Below, piece by piece: positions 20,237 to 28,377 of a DNA stretch of 60,062 bases. The DNA is from Akkermansiaceae bacterium UBA1506 (GTDB lineage: Bacteria > Verrucomicrobiota > Verrucomicrobiia > Verrucomicrobiales > DEV007). The position numbers and the translations under genes were made by a program. The DNA is taken from positions 1 through 60,062 of the forward strand of contig DCQY01000004.1 in the NCBI GenBank assembly GCA_002323995.1. The letters are read 5' to 3'. The notes under the pieces are model-generated. The model did no database searches, was not told the origin of the DNA, and worked only from the letters and a program-made list of their open reading frames with translations. Position 1 is the first letter of the stretch; each line of letters begins with the position of its first letter.

Positions 20237-20985
20237 TGAAAAATCAAAGTGATCGAATCAAGCTGAGCACCAGCTTAGCTTCAGCCCTATTCATAGCAAC
20301 TGCCGCGCTTTTCACCTCTTGTGGTGGAGGCGGAGACAACTCTGACGGAGGCGATAGCAGTAGCGGCGAGGCTGCGACTGAACCCACTGGTGGACAGATG
20401 GTCCTCACCACTGAGATACCTCCGCAAAAAATTGAAGGAACTCCAAAGGCTATTAAGGTTCCTGTTTTGGAGCCTGCCCCGCAGGAAGCGCCCAAGTTGG
20501 CTGTGGCTGAGGGTACGGTTCTTCTTTCTAAAGGTAAGCCTGTCACCAGCAGCGATGACTTCCCTATTATTGGTGAAGTCGATCTGATCACTGACGGCGA
20601 TAAGGACGCTGGCGAAGGTTACTTCGTTGAGTTGATGGATGGCATGCAGTGGGTCCAGATTGATCTCGAAGCCAGCGCTGAAGTCGCTGCGATTTGGATT
20701 TGGCACTTTCACAGCCAGGCTCGCGCTTACCACGATGTTGTGGTGCAGGTCTCTAATGACCCTGAGTTCGCCGAAGGCGTGACCACGCTTTTCAACAACG
20801 ACTACGACGCTTCTTCCGATTTCGGCAAGGGCGACGACAAGCCTTACGTCGAGACCCGCTTCGGCAAGGTCATCGATGCCAAGGGAACTCAGGGACGCTA
20901 TGTTCGTCTCTACAGTGCCGGTAACACCTCGAACAGTGCTAACCACTACATCGAGGTTGAAGTTTACGGCAAGCCTTCTGCCTAA
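20236..20985 (+). CDS. Lipoprotein with F5/8 type C (discoidin)-like domain
   Basis: 249 residues. A lipoprotein signal ends at L-F-T-S-C29, followed by a low-complexity Gly/Ser/Asp linker. The C-terminal ~150 residues carry the discoidin pattern: 'GKPVTSSDDFPIIGEVDLITDGD', 'WVQIDLEASAEVAAIWIWHF', 'VVVQVSNDPEF' and a final 'GRYVRLYSAGNT…IEVEVYG'. Such domains bind sugars or surfaces. Coupled by a 1-nt overlap to the oxidoreductase at 18860, it may be a membrane-anchored partner that tethers the enzyme or its glycan substrate. The specific ligand cannot be told. Confidence 0.75.
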   Translation: MKNQSDRIKLSTSLASALFIATAALFTSCGGGGDNSDGGDSSSGEAATEPTGGQMVLTTEIPPQKIEGTPKAIKVPVLEPAPQEAPKLAVAEGTVLLSKGKPVTSSDDFPIIGEVDLITDGDKDAGEGYFVELMDGMQWVQIDLEASAEVAAIWIWHFHSQARAYHDVVVQVSNDPEFAEGVTTLFNNDYDASSDFGKGDDKPYVETRFGKVIDAKGTQGRYVRLYSAGNTSNSANHYIEVEVYGKPSA

Positions 20986-21047
20986 GGCGGCGGATTTGGG
21001 CAGGATCTCTCTAGCAATTGCGGATCCTGCCCGCTCCTTTCCCGACC

Positions 21048-22595
21048 ATGCGGTATTTCGCGCTGGTAGTCTGGGGACTGAGCATTTTGGCGTTCGGGGC
21101 ATGGCTTAGATTCTCTGATCTCGAGCGACAACCCTTCCACGCTGACGAGGCCGCCACTGGTGCGCAGTCTCTTTCCTATCGGCTCGCCGAGTCAGGCGAC
21201 GGATACCAGTTTGACCCCAGTCACCGACATGGTCCCATGCTCACTCTTTTGGCCGAGCCATGGAGCCGGGCCCAAGGCGAAACATCATGGGAGACATTTA
21301 CGGTTTCGACCTTACGTGAGGTCACAGCTTTTTGCGGACTATTGGTTATCTTGGGCGTTTTAATGCTCGGAGTGGATTGGCCACGAGCTTTGCTCGCAGC
21401 CGGTTTCGTAGCAACATCACCTTTGTTAGTCTACTATTCGCGGCTTTTCATTCATGAACCTATCTTCCTGATGTTCGCCATTCTGGCGCTTGCGGGAATG
21501 ATACTGCTCCTTAAGGGAAAGCGAATTTGGCTCGGGGCATCGCTTTTCGGCGCAGGCGTCGGCATGATGGCCGCCACCCGCGAAACTGTTGCGATTAGTC
21601 TTATCGCCTGGGCAACGGCTGGAGCAATATGGTTATGGCGTCGGACTGGAATGCCAGATGAAAAGGGGAGTGGAAACGCGAAGCAGCGAATGGCAGAAGC
21701 GGCTAAGTTTGTCTCAACGTTGTGGAAGCCAATCACTCTTGCCGCTGGCATCTGTCTTTTTCTTATTTTTGTTTTTTACAGTGAGGGGCTGCGTCGTCCG
21801 GCTGGATTTCTCGATTTCTTCCGCACCTTCTCCGAATACAAAACTGGAGAGGGGCACGATAAACCCTTTCTCTTCTATCTGGAATTGCTGGCTTGGCCTA
21901 AATTGATTGTGGGGCGTTGGTGGACAGAAGGAGCGATTCTTGTGCTCGCACTTGGCGTTTATCTGGATCGAAGTAAAACAGAGCAGGCCGCGACAGGCCG
22001 ATTCTTTTTTGAATCGGGTATGGTGCACCTGTTAGTATTCTCGTTGATTTCTTACAAGACCCCGTGGCTTCCTTCGCTTGCGTGGCTGCACCTTTGCATC
22101 GCAGCGGGGGCGGGCGGTTTTGTTCTGATCCAGCGTTTTTCGAAGTGGAGATGTTGGGTCGCAGCCGCAGTGCTCCTTGCCGCGACGCTGTGGCACGGTG
22201 CTCAGGCTCAGCGGGCTGCGATTCGCTTGGCTGCTGATGGTCGCAACCCCTACGCTTACGTTCCGACAAGTCGGGATGTGGCCGGACTTGAGGCATGGTT
22301 GTTGCGGATGCGCGAGGCCTTACCCTCGACGAAGGAGCGACCTGTTGCGGTGATTGGAGAAGGATACTGGCCGCTTCCTTGGTATCTGAGAAAGCTTGGT
22401 GAAGTGGGTTACTGGCCCTCTTTACCGGAGGCTAGTAATGCAATGCCCCTACTGCTTATTATGCCAACGTCCTTTGAAGAGGTCTCGAAACAGCTCAAGG
22501 AAACCCACACCTTCATTCCCCGCGGATTGCGCGACGAGTTTCCCATCATGGTTGCGATTCGCAACGATCTCTGGTCGGCCTACCAGAAACAATGA
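21048..22595 (+). CDS. Agl23-like (TIGR03663-type) multi-membrane-span glycosyltransferase-39-like protein
   Basis: 515 residues from ATG 21048. Begins with a membrane span (Y-F-A-L-V-V-W-G-L-S-I-L) and then 'SDLERQPFHADEA' and 'FDPSHRHGPML', the acidic and 'HGP' motifs of the archaeal flippase-associated family first described with Agl23. About ten hydrophobic segments follow, with a C-terminal soluble part ('AVIGEGYWPLPWYLRKLGEV'). Family members resemble dolichol-phosphate-mannose-type GT39 enzymes. In bacteria the role is unclear. The last four bases (ATGA) start the ApbE gene. Confidence 0.75.
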   Translation: MRYFALVVWGLSILAFGAWLRFSDLERQPFHADEAATGAQSLSYRLAESGDGYQFDPSHRHGPMLTLLAEPWSRAQGETSWETFTVSTLREVTAFCGLLVILGVLMLGVDWPRALLAAGFVATSPLLVYYSRLFIHEPIFLMFAILALAGMILLLKGKRIWLGASLFGAGVGMMAATRETVAISLIAWATAGAIWLWRRTGMPDEKGSGNAKQRMAEAAKFVSTLWKPITLAAGICLFLIFVFYSEGLRRPAGFLDFFRTFSEYKTGEGHDKPFLFYLELLAWPKLIVGRWWTEGAILVLALGVYLDRSKTEQAATGRFFFESGMVHLLVFSLISYKTPWLPSLAWLHLCIAAGAGGFVLIQRFSKWRCWVAAAVLLAATLWHGAQAQRAAIRLAADGRNPYAYVPTSRDVAGLEAWLLRMREALPSTKERPVAVIGEGYWPLPWYLRKLGEVGYWPSLPEASNAMPLLLIMPTSFEEVSKQLKETHTFIPRGLRDEFPIMVAIRNDLWSAYQKQ

Positions 22596-23449
22596 ACCAT
22601 CCTTCAAACAGCGAGAAGCCTCGACTTCATTCTTTTGATACGCAGGGGATGAATGCGTTGTTTACCATTCGTATTCATCACCACGAAGTGGATGAGGCAA
22701 GGCGGTTAGCGGGCAATTGCTTTCGCCAGCTAGAGGAGATTGAAGCGCAACTCAGCCGCTACCGCCATGACAGTGATGTGAGTCGTATCAACGCGCTGAA
22801 GGCAGGGGAGTCTATGTTACTGACCGAGGTGACTTATCGATGTCTGCAGCGTTCTATTGAAGCCGCCACCATGACGGCGGGTCTCTTTGATGCCACCCTT
22901 GGTTCACAGACATGGGGTGCCGGACTTCGGGGCGAAGAACCAGTAAAAGGAGTGCTAAAACTATCCCCCGATAGGCCTGAAATTACCTGCGAAGCAGCGG
23001 GGCGGGAAATCGACTTTGGTGGAATTGGAAAGGGATTCGCACTCGATGAGATGGCCAGCACACTATTGGATCTTGGAGGCGAATCCGCTCTTCTTAGTTG
23101 TGGCTCCAGCACCCACCTTGCGATTGGGAATTATGCCTGGTCCATGGCACTTCGAGGAGATAAAGAGGAATTCAAAATTGAACTCAAGTCGCAGGCGCTC
23201 AGCGCAAGTGGAATTGGCGAGCAGGGGGCTCATGTTGTCCACCCCGATACCGGCCAACCGCCGTCCTATCGATTTCAACGAGTTTGGGTCGTCGCGCCCT
23301 CTGCAGCTCTGTGTGACGCCCTTTCCACGGCATGTCTCATCATGGATGAGGAAGAACTTTCCGATTTTGCCGCGGCTAACGAAGAGCAGGGAATTATGAT
23401 TAACACCGAAAGCGCCCTTGATCACGCTATTCGTAAAGTTAAACCTTAG
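22592..23449 (+). CDS. apbE: ApbE family FAD:protein FMN transferase
   Basis: 285 residues. Recognised from 'SRYRHDSDVSRIN' (~47-60), the FAD-site 'IDFGGIGKGFALDEM' (~140-154), 'SASGIGEQGAHVVHPDTGQ' (~205-223) and 'DALSTACLIM'. Length is near normal for cytoplasmic-type ApbE. It has no signal peptide or lipobox, unlike most ApbE proteins, which act in the periplasm. ApbE attaches FMN covalently to Thr/Ser of target proteins. The 4-nt overlap with the membrane protein at 21048 suggests joint expression. No obvious FMN-bind acceptor domain is in this window. Confidence 0.85.
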   Translation: MNHPSNSEKPRLHSFDTQGMNALFTIRIHHHEVDEARRLAGNCFRQLEEIEAQLSRYRHDSDVSRINALKAGESMLLTEVTYRCLQRSIEAATMTAGLFDATLGSQTWGAGLRGEEPVKGVLKLSPDRPEITCEAAGREIDFGGIGKGFALDEMASTLLDLGGESALLSCGSSTHLAIGNYAWSMALRGDKEEFKIELKSQALSASGIGEQGAHVVHPDTGQPPSYRFQRVWVVAPSAALCDALSTACLIMDEEELSDFAAANEEQGIMINTESALDHAIRKVKP

Positions 23450-23510
23450 ACCGAAGTTAGGGGGCGCTAATTGGATGGTAAAACGCGCTTATTTTCTCAA
23501 GAATCAAACC

Positions 23511-25001
23511 ATGACAACAAAATCGAACACCTCGTCATTCTCTCGTCGTAAATTCATCTCTACCGGTGCTGCCGCCAGCGCGGGAATTATGGGGGCGCCG
23601 GCCATCCTTAACGCTCAAAACAAGGGAGATCGTCTTCGCGTGGCCTTCATTGGAGTAGGCGGCATTAATAAACGTCACCTCAACGATACGGCTGACCACA
23701 ACGATATTTGCGCCGCATACTGTGACGTGGACTCCAATAGGTGGGACAATATTCCCAGCACGATTGCCCGGTTGGAAAAGGAAGAAAAGCCTGAGCTTGC
23801 GAAGCACTGGAAGAGCGCAAAGGGCTACCAAGACTATCGTGAGATGTTTGATAAGGAAGCCGACAATTTCGATGCCGTCGTCGTCGGAACGCCGGATCAC
23901 TCTCACTATCCGGCAACCGTTTTGGCGATGAATGCCGGAAAGCACGTTTTCACTCAGAAGCCACTCACTCACACCGTTTGGGAAGCCCGCCAGCTGGCGG
24001 AGGCAACTGACAAGTATCAACTCGCCACCCAGATGGGTAACCAGGGGCATGCTAACGAAGGCAACCGCACGATCGCTGCTTTCGTCCAAGGTGGGCACCT
24101 CGGTGATATTAAAGAGATACATTGCTTCACCAACCGCCCGGTCTGGCCTCAGGGCACAGAGTTCCATCAGGGCGAGAGCCCCATTCCGGAGGGCTTTGAC
24201 TGGGAGAATTGGCTTGGGCCAGCGCCTAAGCGTCCTTTCACGGCTGAGCCGGAAAATAAGCGTGGCGGCCCTTACCACCCTTTCAACTGGCGCGGCATTC
24301 TTGACTTCGGTGGTGGAGCCCTCGCTGACATGGCCTGCCACACCATGGACTCCATTTTCATGTCTCTCGATCCGGGCTTCCCGACGCACGTGGAAGCTAT
24401 CAACGTTGACACTCTGACCGATGACGCTTTTCCGAAAGGGTCCACCCTCAAGTGGACTTTCGGACCGAAAGGTGACCGGCCGGGTTTCGAAGTTTATTGG
24501 TATGACGGGACCGACAACGAATATATCGACAAAGACGGCAAAAAACGTCGTCACCCTCGCTTGGAAGAGCTCGCAGAAGGAGAAGAGTTGCGTTCTTCCG
24601 GCAATATTTATGTCGGAACCAAGAATAAGCTGCTCGTGTCAGGTGACTACGGGGATTCCAGTAAGATTATTCCCGCCGAAGCTTACCGTGAGTTCGCGAT
24701 GACATTGAAAGAAAAAACGGGCGATCACCGGCCGGCCCGCGTTTACGAGCCGTCTATTGGTCACCACACAGAGTGGCGCGAGGCAGCCATGGGTAACTAC
24801 GCCTATGACTACCCGGGCTCGAACTTCAAGTATGCGGGTCCGTTCACGGAGACCATTCAACTCGGAAACATCTGTCTGCATCACCCCGGTGAAAAGCTTG
24901 CCTGGGACGGACCGAACCTCCGCTTCTCCAACAACGAAGAAGCGAACAAGTTGATCACGAAATCTTATCGTGAGGGTTGGGACTTCAAACTGGATAAGTA
25001 A
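23511..25001 (+). CDS. TAT-exported Gfo/Idh/MocA family oxidoreductase (10 of 11), QKP variant
   Basis: 496 residues from ATG 23511, which puts the TAT motif F-S-R-R-K-F-I at 10-16; an earlier in-frame ATG lies inside the apbE gene and is unlikely. Nucleotide loop AFIGVGGINK at ~45-54; F-T-Q-K-P-L-T-H-T at 147-155; His in GALADMACHTMDSIF. It is longer than its siblings because of an insertion at ~345-375 (charged 'DGKKRRHPRLEELAEGEEL'). It sits between apbE and an ankyrin lipoprotein on the same strand, 61 and 19 nt away. Confidence 0.9.
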   Translation: MTTKSNTSSFSRRKFISTGAAASAGIMGAPAILNAQNKGDRLRVAFIGVGGINKRHLNDTADHNDICAAYCDVDSNRWDNIPSTIARLEKEEKPELAKHWKSAKGYQDYREMFDKEADNFDAVVVGTPDHSHYPATVLAMNAGKHVFTQKPLTHTVWEARQLAEATDKYQLATQMGNQGHANEGNRTIAAFVQGGHLGDIKEIHCFTNRPVWPQGTEFHQGESPIPEGFDWENWLGPAPKRPFTAEPENKRGGPYHPFNWRGILDFGGGALADMACHTMDSIFMSLDPGFPTHVEAINVDTLTDDAFPKGSTLKWTFGPKGDRPGFEVYWYDGTDNEYIDKDGKKRRHPRLEELAEGEELRSSGNIYVGTKNKLLVSGDYGDSSKIIPAEAYREFAMTLKEKTGDHRPARVYEPSIGHHTEWREAAMGNYAYDYPGSNFKYAGPFTETIQLGNICLHHPGEKLAWDGPNLRFSNNEEANKLITKSYREGWDFKLDK

Positions 25002-25020
25002 TCTTGAATCGATTCCTACT

Positions 25021-25719
25021 ATGAACCGTCGCTGTTTGCCCTGGCTTTCTACGATTGCTATTGCCCTTTTTCTAGCTTCTTGCGGCGGGGAAACAGAGCA
25101 GGCTGAGCAATCACAAGTCACCGCCGTTGAAGTGGAGAAAGAAGTGCCGACTCCAAAGACGATCGAGGAGGCGATTGCACGCGGGAACATCGAAGCGGTG
25201 AAAAGTTTCATTGTCGCTGATCCCGATGCGGCCAGCACCGGGGCTCGCCCCGGCTCGCCGCCATTGCATCAGGCGATCCTGCGCCAGAAATCAGATATAG
25301 CTCTGCTCCTGATTAGTTCAGGAGCAGATGTTAATGCCGTCGATTCGAGTCAGCGTACGCCCCTGCATCTTTGCGTGGAGCGCGATCTTCCTGATCTTGT
25401 TGCACCGCTTGCCGAAGCGGGGGCTAAACCCGATGAGAAAGATCCGGCCGGTTGGACACCGCTGCACCACACAGGAGCGAAAGATCGCGTGGCGGTGGCC
25501 AAGGCGTTGCTTGAAAATGGTGCCGACGTCAATATTCGCAGCGAGCTTGGTGGCACGCCGCTTCACGAAGCTGCTGCGAGTGCGAGCCCAGAGCTCGTCA
25601 AGATGCTGCTCGATGCCGGGGTAGATGCCTCGATTGTGGCCGAAGGAGGCTCTGCTCTCGACATCGCCAAAGAGTTTAAGAATGAAGCCGCCATCAAGCT
25701 TCTGAGTGAGGTAGAGTAG
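25021..25719 (+). CDS. Ankyrin-repeat lipoprotein
   Basis: 232 residues from ATG 25021. Lipobox L-F-L-A-S-C21 follows a typical signal. From ~75 on there are four to five ankyrin units: 'SPPLHQAILRQKSDIALLL', 'RTPLHLCVERDLPDLVAPL', 'WTPLHHTGAKDRVAVAKAL', 'GTPLHEAAASASPELVKML' and a final partial unit. Ankyrin repeats mediate protein contacts; as a lipoprotein it probably works in the periplasm or on a membrane face. It lies 19 nt after the oxidoreductase at 23511, so it may be a partner of that enzyme. Confidence 0.85.
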   Translation: MNRRCLPWLSTIAIALFLASCGGETEQAEQSQVTAVEVEKEVPTPKTIEEAIARGNIEAVKSFIVADPDAASTGARPGSPPLHQAILRQKSDIALLLISSGADVNAVDSSQRTPLHLCVERDLPDLVAPLAEAGAKPDEKDPAGWTPLHHTGAKDRVAVAKALLENGADVNIRSELGGTPLHEAAASASPELVKMLLDAGVDASIVAEGGSALDIAKEFKNEAAIKLLSEVE

Positions 25720-25840
25720 AGGGCGGCCTTAGTCTTTTCGGTTTGAGGCCCGAGTGATCGGATCAATCCATGCGCGCGAATACCCATGCGCAATTGCGCA
25801 TACCATTGCGCTGCAATTTCGTGATACGGTGTTCGGAAGA

Positions 25841-28357
25841 ATGAGACTAGTATCCGCCCTGTGCCTGGGATGGCTTTTCCTGTTAGTTACGGCTGAAGGA
25901 GCCGAATCGAAGATTGACTTTAATCGCGATATTCGGCCGATCCTTTCTGAAAATTGTTTTTATTGCCATGGGCAGGATGGAGCCAAGCGGGAGGCCAACC
26001 TACGCCTCGACCAACGCGCCGGTGCCTTGGAAGGCGAGGCTTTTGTCCCGGGTGACTCTGACGCGAGTGAAATGATTTATCGCATCCTAACCGACGATGA
26101 AAACGACCTCATGCCGCCGCCGGATTCCAACCGTAAACTTTCTGAAGAGGAAAAGAAATTGCTTCAGGAGTGGGTCTCGGACGGTGCTGATTATGACAAA
26201 CACTGGGCCTTCGTCAGCCCGCAACGCCCCCGCTTGCCTGAGGTGAACCGGGAAGAGTGGATCAGGAATCCCATCGATCGGTTTGTTCTTGCTAAGCTTG
26301 AGCAAGAAAATCTAATTCCTGCAGGTGAAGCAGATCGGACGACGTTGATGAAGCGGCTTTACGCCGATCTCGTGGGGCTGGCCCCGAGCCCGGAGGAAGT
26401 GGAGGCGTTTGCGATCAGTGAAGATCCGCAGGCTTATGAAAAACTGGTCGATCAGTTGCTCGCCAGTCCCCATTACGGGGAGCGCCTCGCCCTGCCGTGG
26501 CTTGATGCGGCGCGCTACGCGGACTCGAACGGATTTCAGCAGGACGGAGAAACCTGGCAGTGGATGTGGCGTGACTGGGTTGTCAAGGCAATCAACGAGG
26601 ACCTTCCATTCGACCAATTCACGATTTGGCAGCTCGCTGGCGACCTCCTCCCAGAGTCGACCGATGAGCAGAAAATCGCTTCGGGCTTCAATCGCAATCA
26701 TCTCAGTAATGGAGAAGGGGGTGCCATCCCCGAAGAGCAGCGTTTCGTGGTTTTATTCGATCGGGTGGATACAACTGCCACCACATGGCTCGGCCTGACT
26801 ATGGCCTGTGCACAATGTCACGATCACAAATACGATCCTATTACGCTGGCAGATTACTACCAGTTCCTCGACGCCTTCAATCATGTTCGAGAGACGGGTC
26901 GACCAGGGCGTCAATCGACTCGGATCCGGGTGGCGACACCTTTCCTAGAATTGCCGACAGAGGAGAACACGGAAGAGATCGCGGCGTGGAATGCCAGAAT
27001 CTCTGCGCAGCGTAAAATCGTCGAGCCCATTGTTAAAGCGGAACGGGCCAAGTGGGAAGAGGCCTTGACTCCAGAGGATAAATCAATCGATAACAAGCTT
27101 AAGGGGTTGCTCGCCAATAAAAACCTGACCGAAGCAGAACAGAAGTCTCTCAGCCAGCAATTGCGGAGTCACTTCGACAAACTGGTAAGACCGAAATTGA
27201 ACGAAAACTTACCTGAGTTAAAAAAGCTCGAAGGATTGAACAAAAAGTTGGTCGAATACAAAGGAGAATATCTGCCGCGTCCCATGGTGATGAACGACGA
27301 CCAGAAGCGTCAGACTCATATACTCGATCGGGGCGCTTACTTAAGCCCATTGAAACCGGTTTCTTTTGCGACGCCTTCATTTCTGCCTCCTCAAGCTGAA
27401 GACGCTCCCCGCAACCGTCTCGGTTTAGCGCAGTGGCTCGTGGAAGCGGATCATCCCTTGACCGCGCGGGTCCAAGTCAACCGCATGTGGCAGTATTTCT
27501 TTGGGGTCGGCATTGTGAAGACTTCCGAAGACCTGGGAGTGCAGAGTGAATATCCCGAGCACATGGCGCTGCTGGATTGGTTGGCGACCGAGTTTGTTGA
27601 GCAGGGGTGGTCCATGAAAGCCATGCACCGGCTCATCGTCACGAGCGCTGCTTACCGCCAGGACTCCCGCATGAACGACTGGCATCGAGAGCATGATCCT
27701 GAAAATCGCCTCGTATCTCGGGGATCGCGATTTCGCATGCCCTCCATGGTTCTGCGTGACTGGGCGTTGAGTTCCTCTGGTTTGATTAATCCAGAGGTCG
27801 GTGGTAAACCGGTCTATCCCTATCAACCGGAAAATCCGTGGGAGACGCTGGCTCAAGTGACAAAGGAGCGAGATTTCAGCTATCCCACGTCCTCGGGAAA
27901 GGATCTTTACCGACGATCGATCTATAGCTTCTGGCGTCGGACAGTAACTCCGGCGAACCTCTTCGACGCATCGAGTCGTCAGGTCTGCCGAGTCACAGAG
28001 AGCCGCAATAACACGCCTTTGCATGCTCTGACAACCTTAAATGATCCCACTTGGGTGGAAGCTTCCCGCGTGCTCGCGGCTCGGGTTATGGAGCAGGAAG
28101 CTGAACACCTTGATCAATTGTTGCTCGCTTTCCAATCGGTGACGGGAAGGGTCCCATCAAACGAAGAACAGGCGATGCTCGACGGGCTCTATCAGAAACA
28201 GTTTTTCATTTACCAGAGTGAAAGGAAGGCGGCTGAGGCATTCCTTTCTGTAGGTGAGAGCCCCCCGAGCGAGTCTCTCCCTATTCCAGAGCACGCTGCC
28301 ATGACGGCGGCCTGCCTTGCGATTTTTAACCTCGATGAGTCTCTAACCCGTCTTTAA
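25841..28357 (+). CDS. Secreted planctomycete-type cytochrome c protein with DUF1549 and DUF1553
   Basis: 838 residues from ATG 25841, preceded by GGAAGA and giving a clean signal peptide (M-R-L-V-S-A-L-C-L-G-W-L-F-L-L). One heme c site, C39-F-Y-C-H43, is followed by 'LRLDQRAGALEGEAFVPGD', the PSCyt1 domain. DUF1549 starts near 'NPIDRFVLAKLEQE' (~145) and includes 'DAARYADSNGFQQDG' and 'CAQCHDHKYDPI', which is a second CxxCH. DUF1553 starts near 'RNRLGLAQWL' (~527) and includes 'VNRMWQYFFG'. Function is undefined; it is always found beside a DUF1501 protein, as here (20 nt). Confidence 0.9.
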   Translation: MRLVSALCLGWLFLLVTAEGAESKIDFNRDIRPILSENCFYCHGQDGAKREANLRLDQRAGALEGEAFVPGDSDASEMIYRILTDDENDLMPPPDSNRKLSEEEKKLLQEWVSDGADYDKHWAFVSPQRPRLPEVNREEWIRNPIDRFVLAKLEQENLIPAGEADRTTLMKRLYADLVGLAPSPEEVEAFAISEDPQAYEKLVDQLLASPHYGERLALPWLDAARYADSNGFQQDGETWQWMWRDWVVKAINEDLPFDQFTIWQLAGDLLPESTDEQKIASGFNRNHLSNGEGGAIPEEQRFVVLFDRVDTTATTWLGLTMACAQCHDHKYDPITLADYYQFLDAFNHVRETGRPGRQSTRIRVATPFLELPTEENTEEIAAWNARISAQRKIVEPIVKAERAKWEEALTPEDKSIDNKLKGLLANKNLTEAEQKSLSQQLRSHFDKLVRPKLNENLPELKKLEGLNKKLVEYKGEYLPRPMVMNDDQKRQTHILDRGAYLSPLKPVSFATPSFLPPQAEDAPRNRLGLAQWLVEADHPLTARVQVNRMWQYFFGVGIVKTSEDLGVQSEYPEHMALLDWLATEFVEQGWSMKAMHRLIVTSAAYRQDSRMNDWHREHDPENRLVSRGSRFRMPSMVLRDWALSSSGLINPEVGGKPVYPYQPENPWETLAQVTKERDFSYPTSSGKDLYRRSIYSFWRRTVTPANLFDASSRQVCRVTESRNNTPLHALTTLNDPTWVEASRVLAARVMEQEAEHLDQLLLAFQSVTGRVPSNEEQAMLDGLYQKQFFIYQSERKAAEAFLSVGESPPSESLPIPEHAAMTAACLAIFNLDESLTRL

Positions 28358-28377
28358 GGGAACGAATTTGAATAGCT

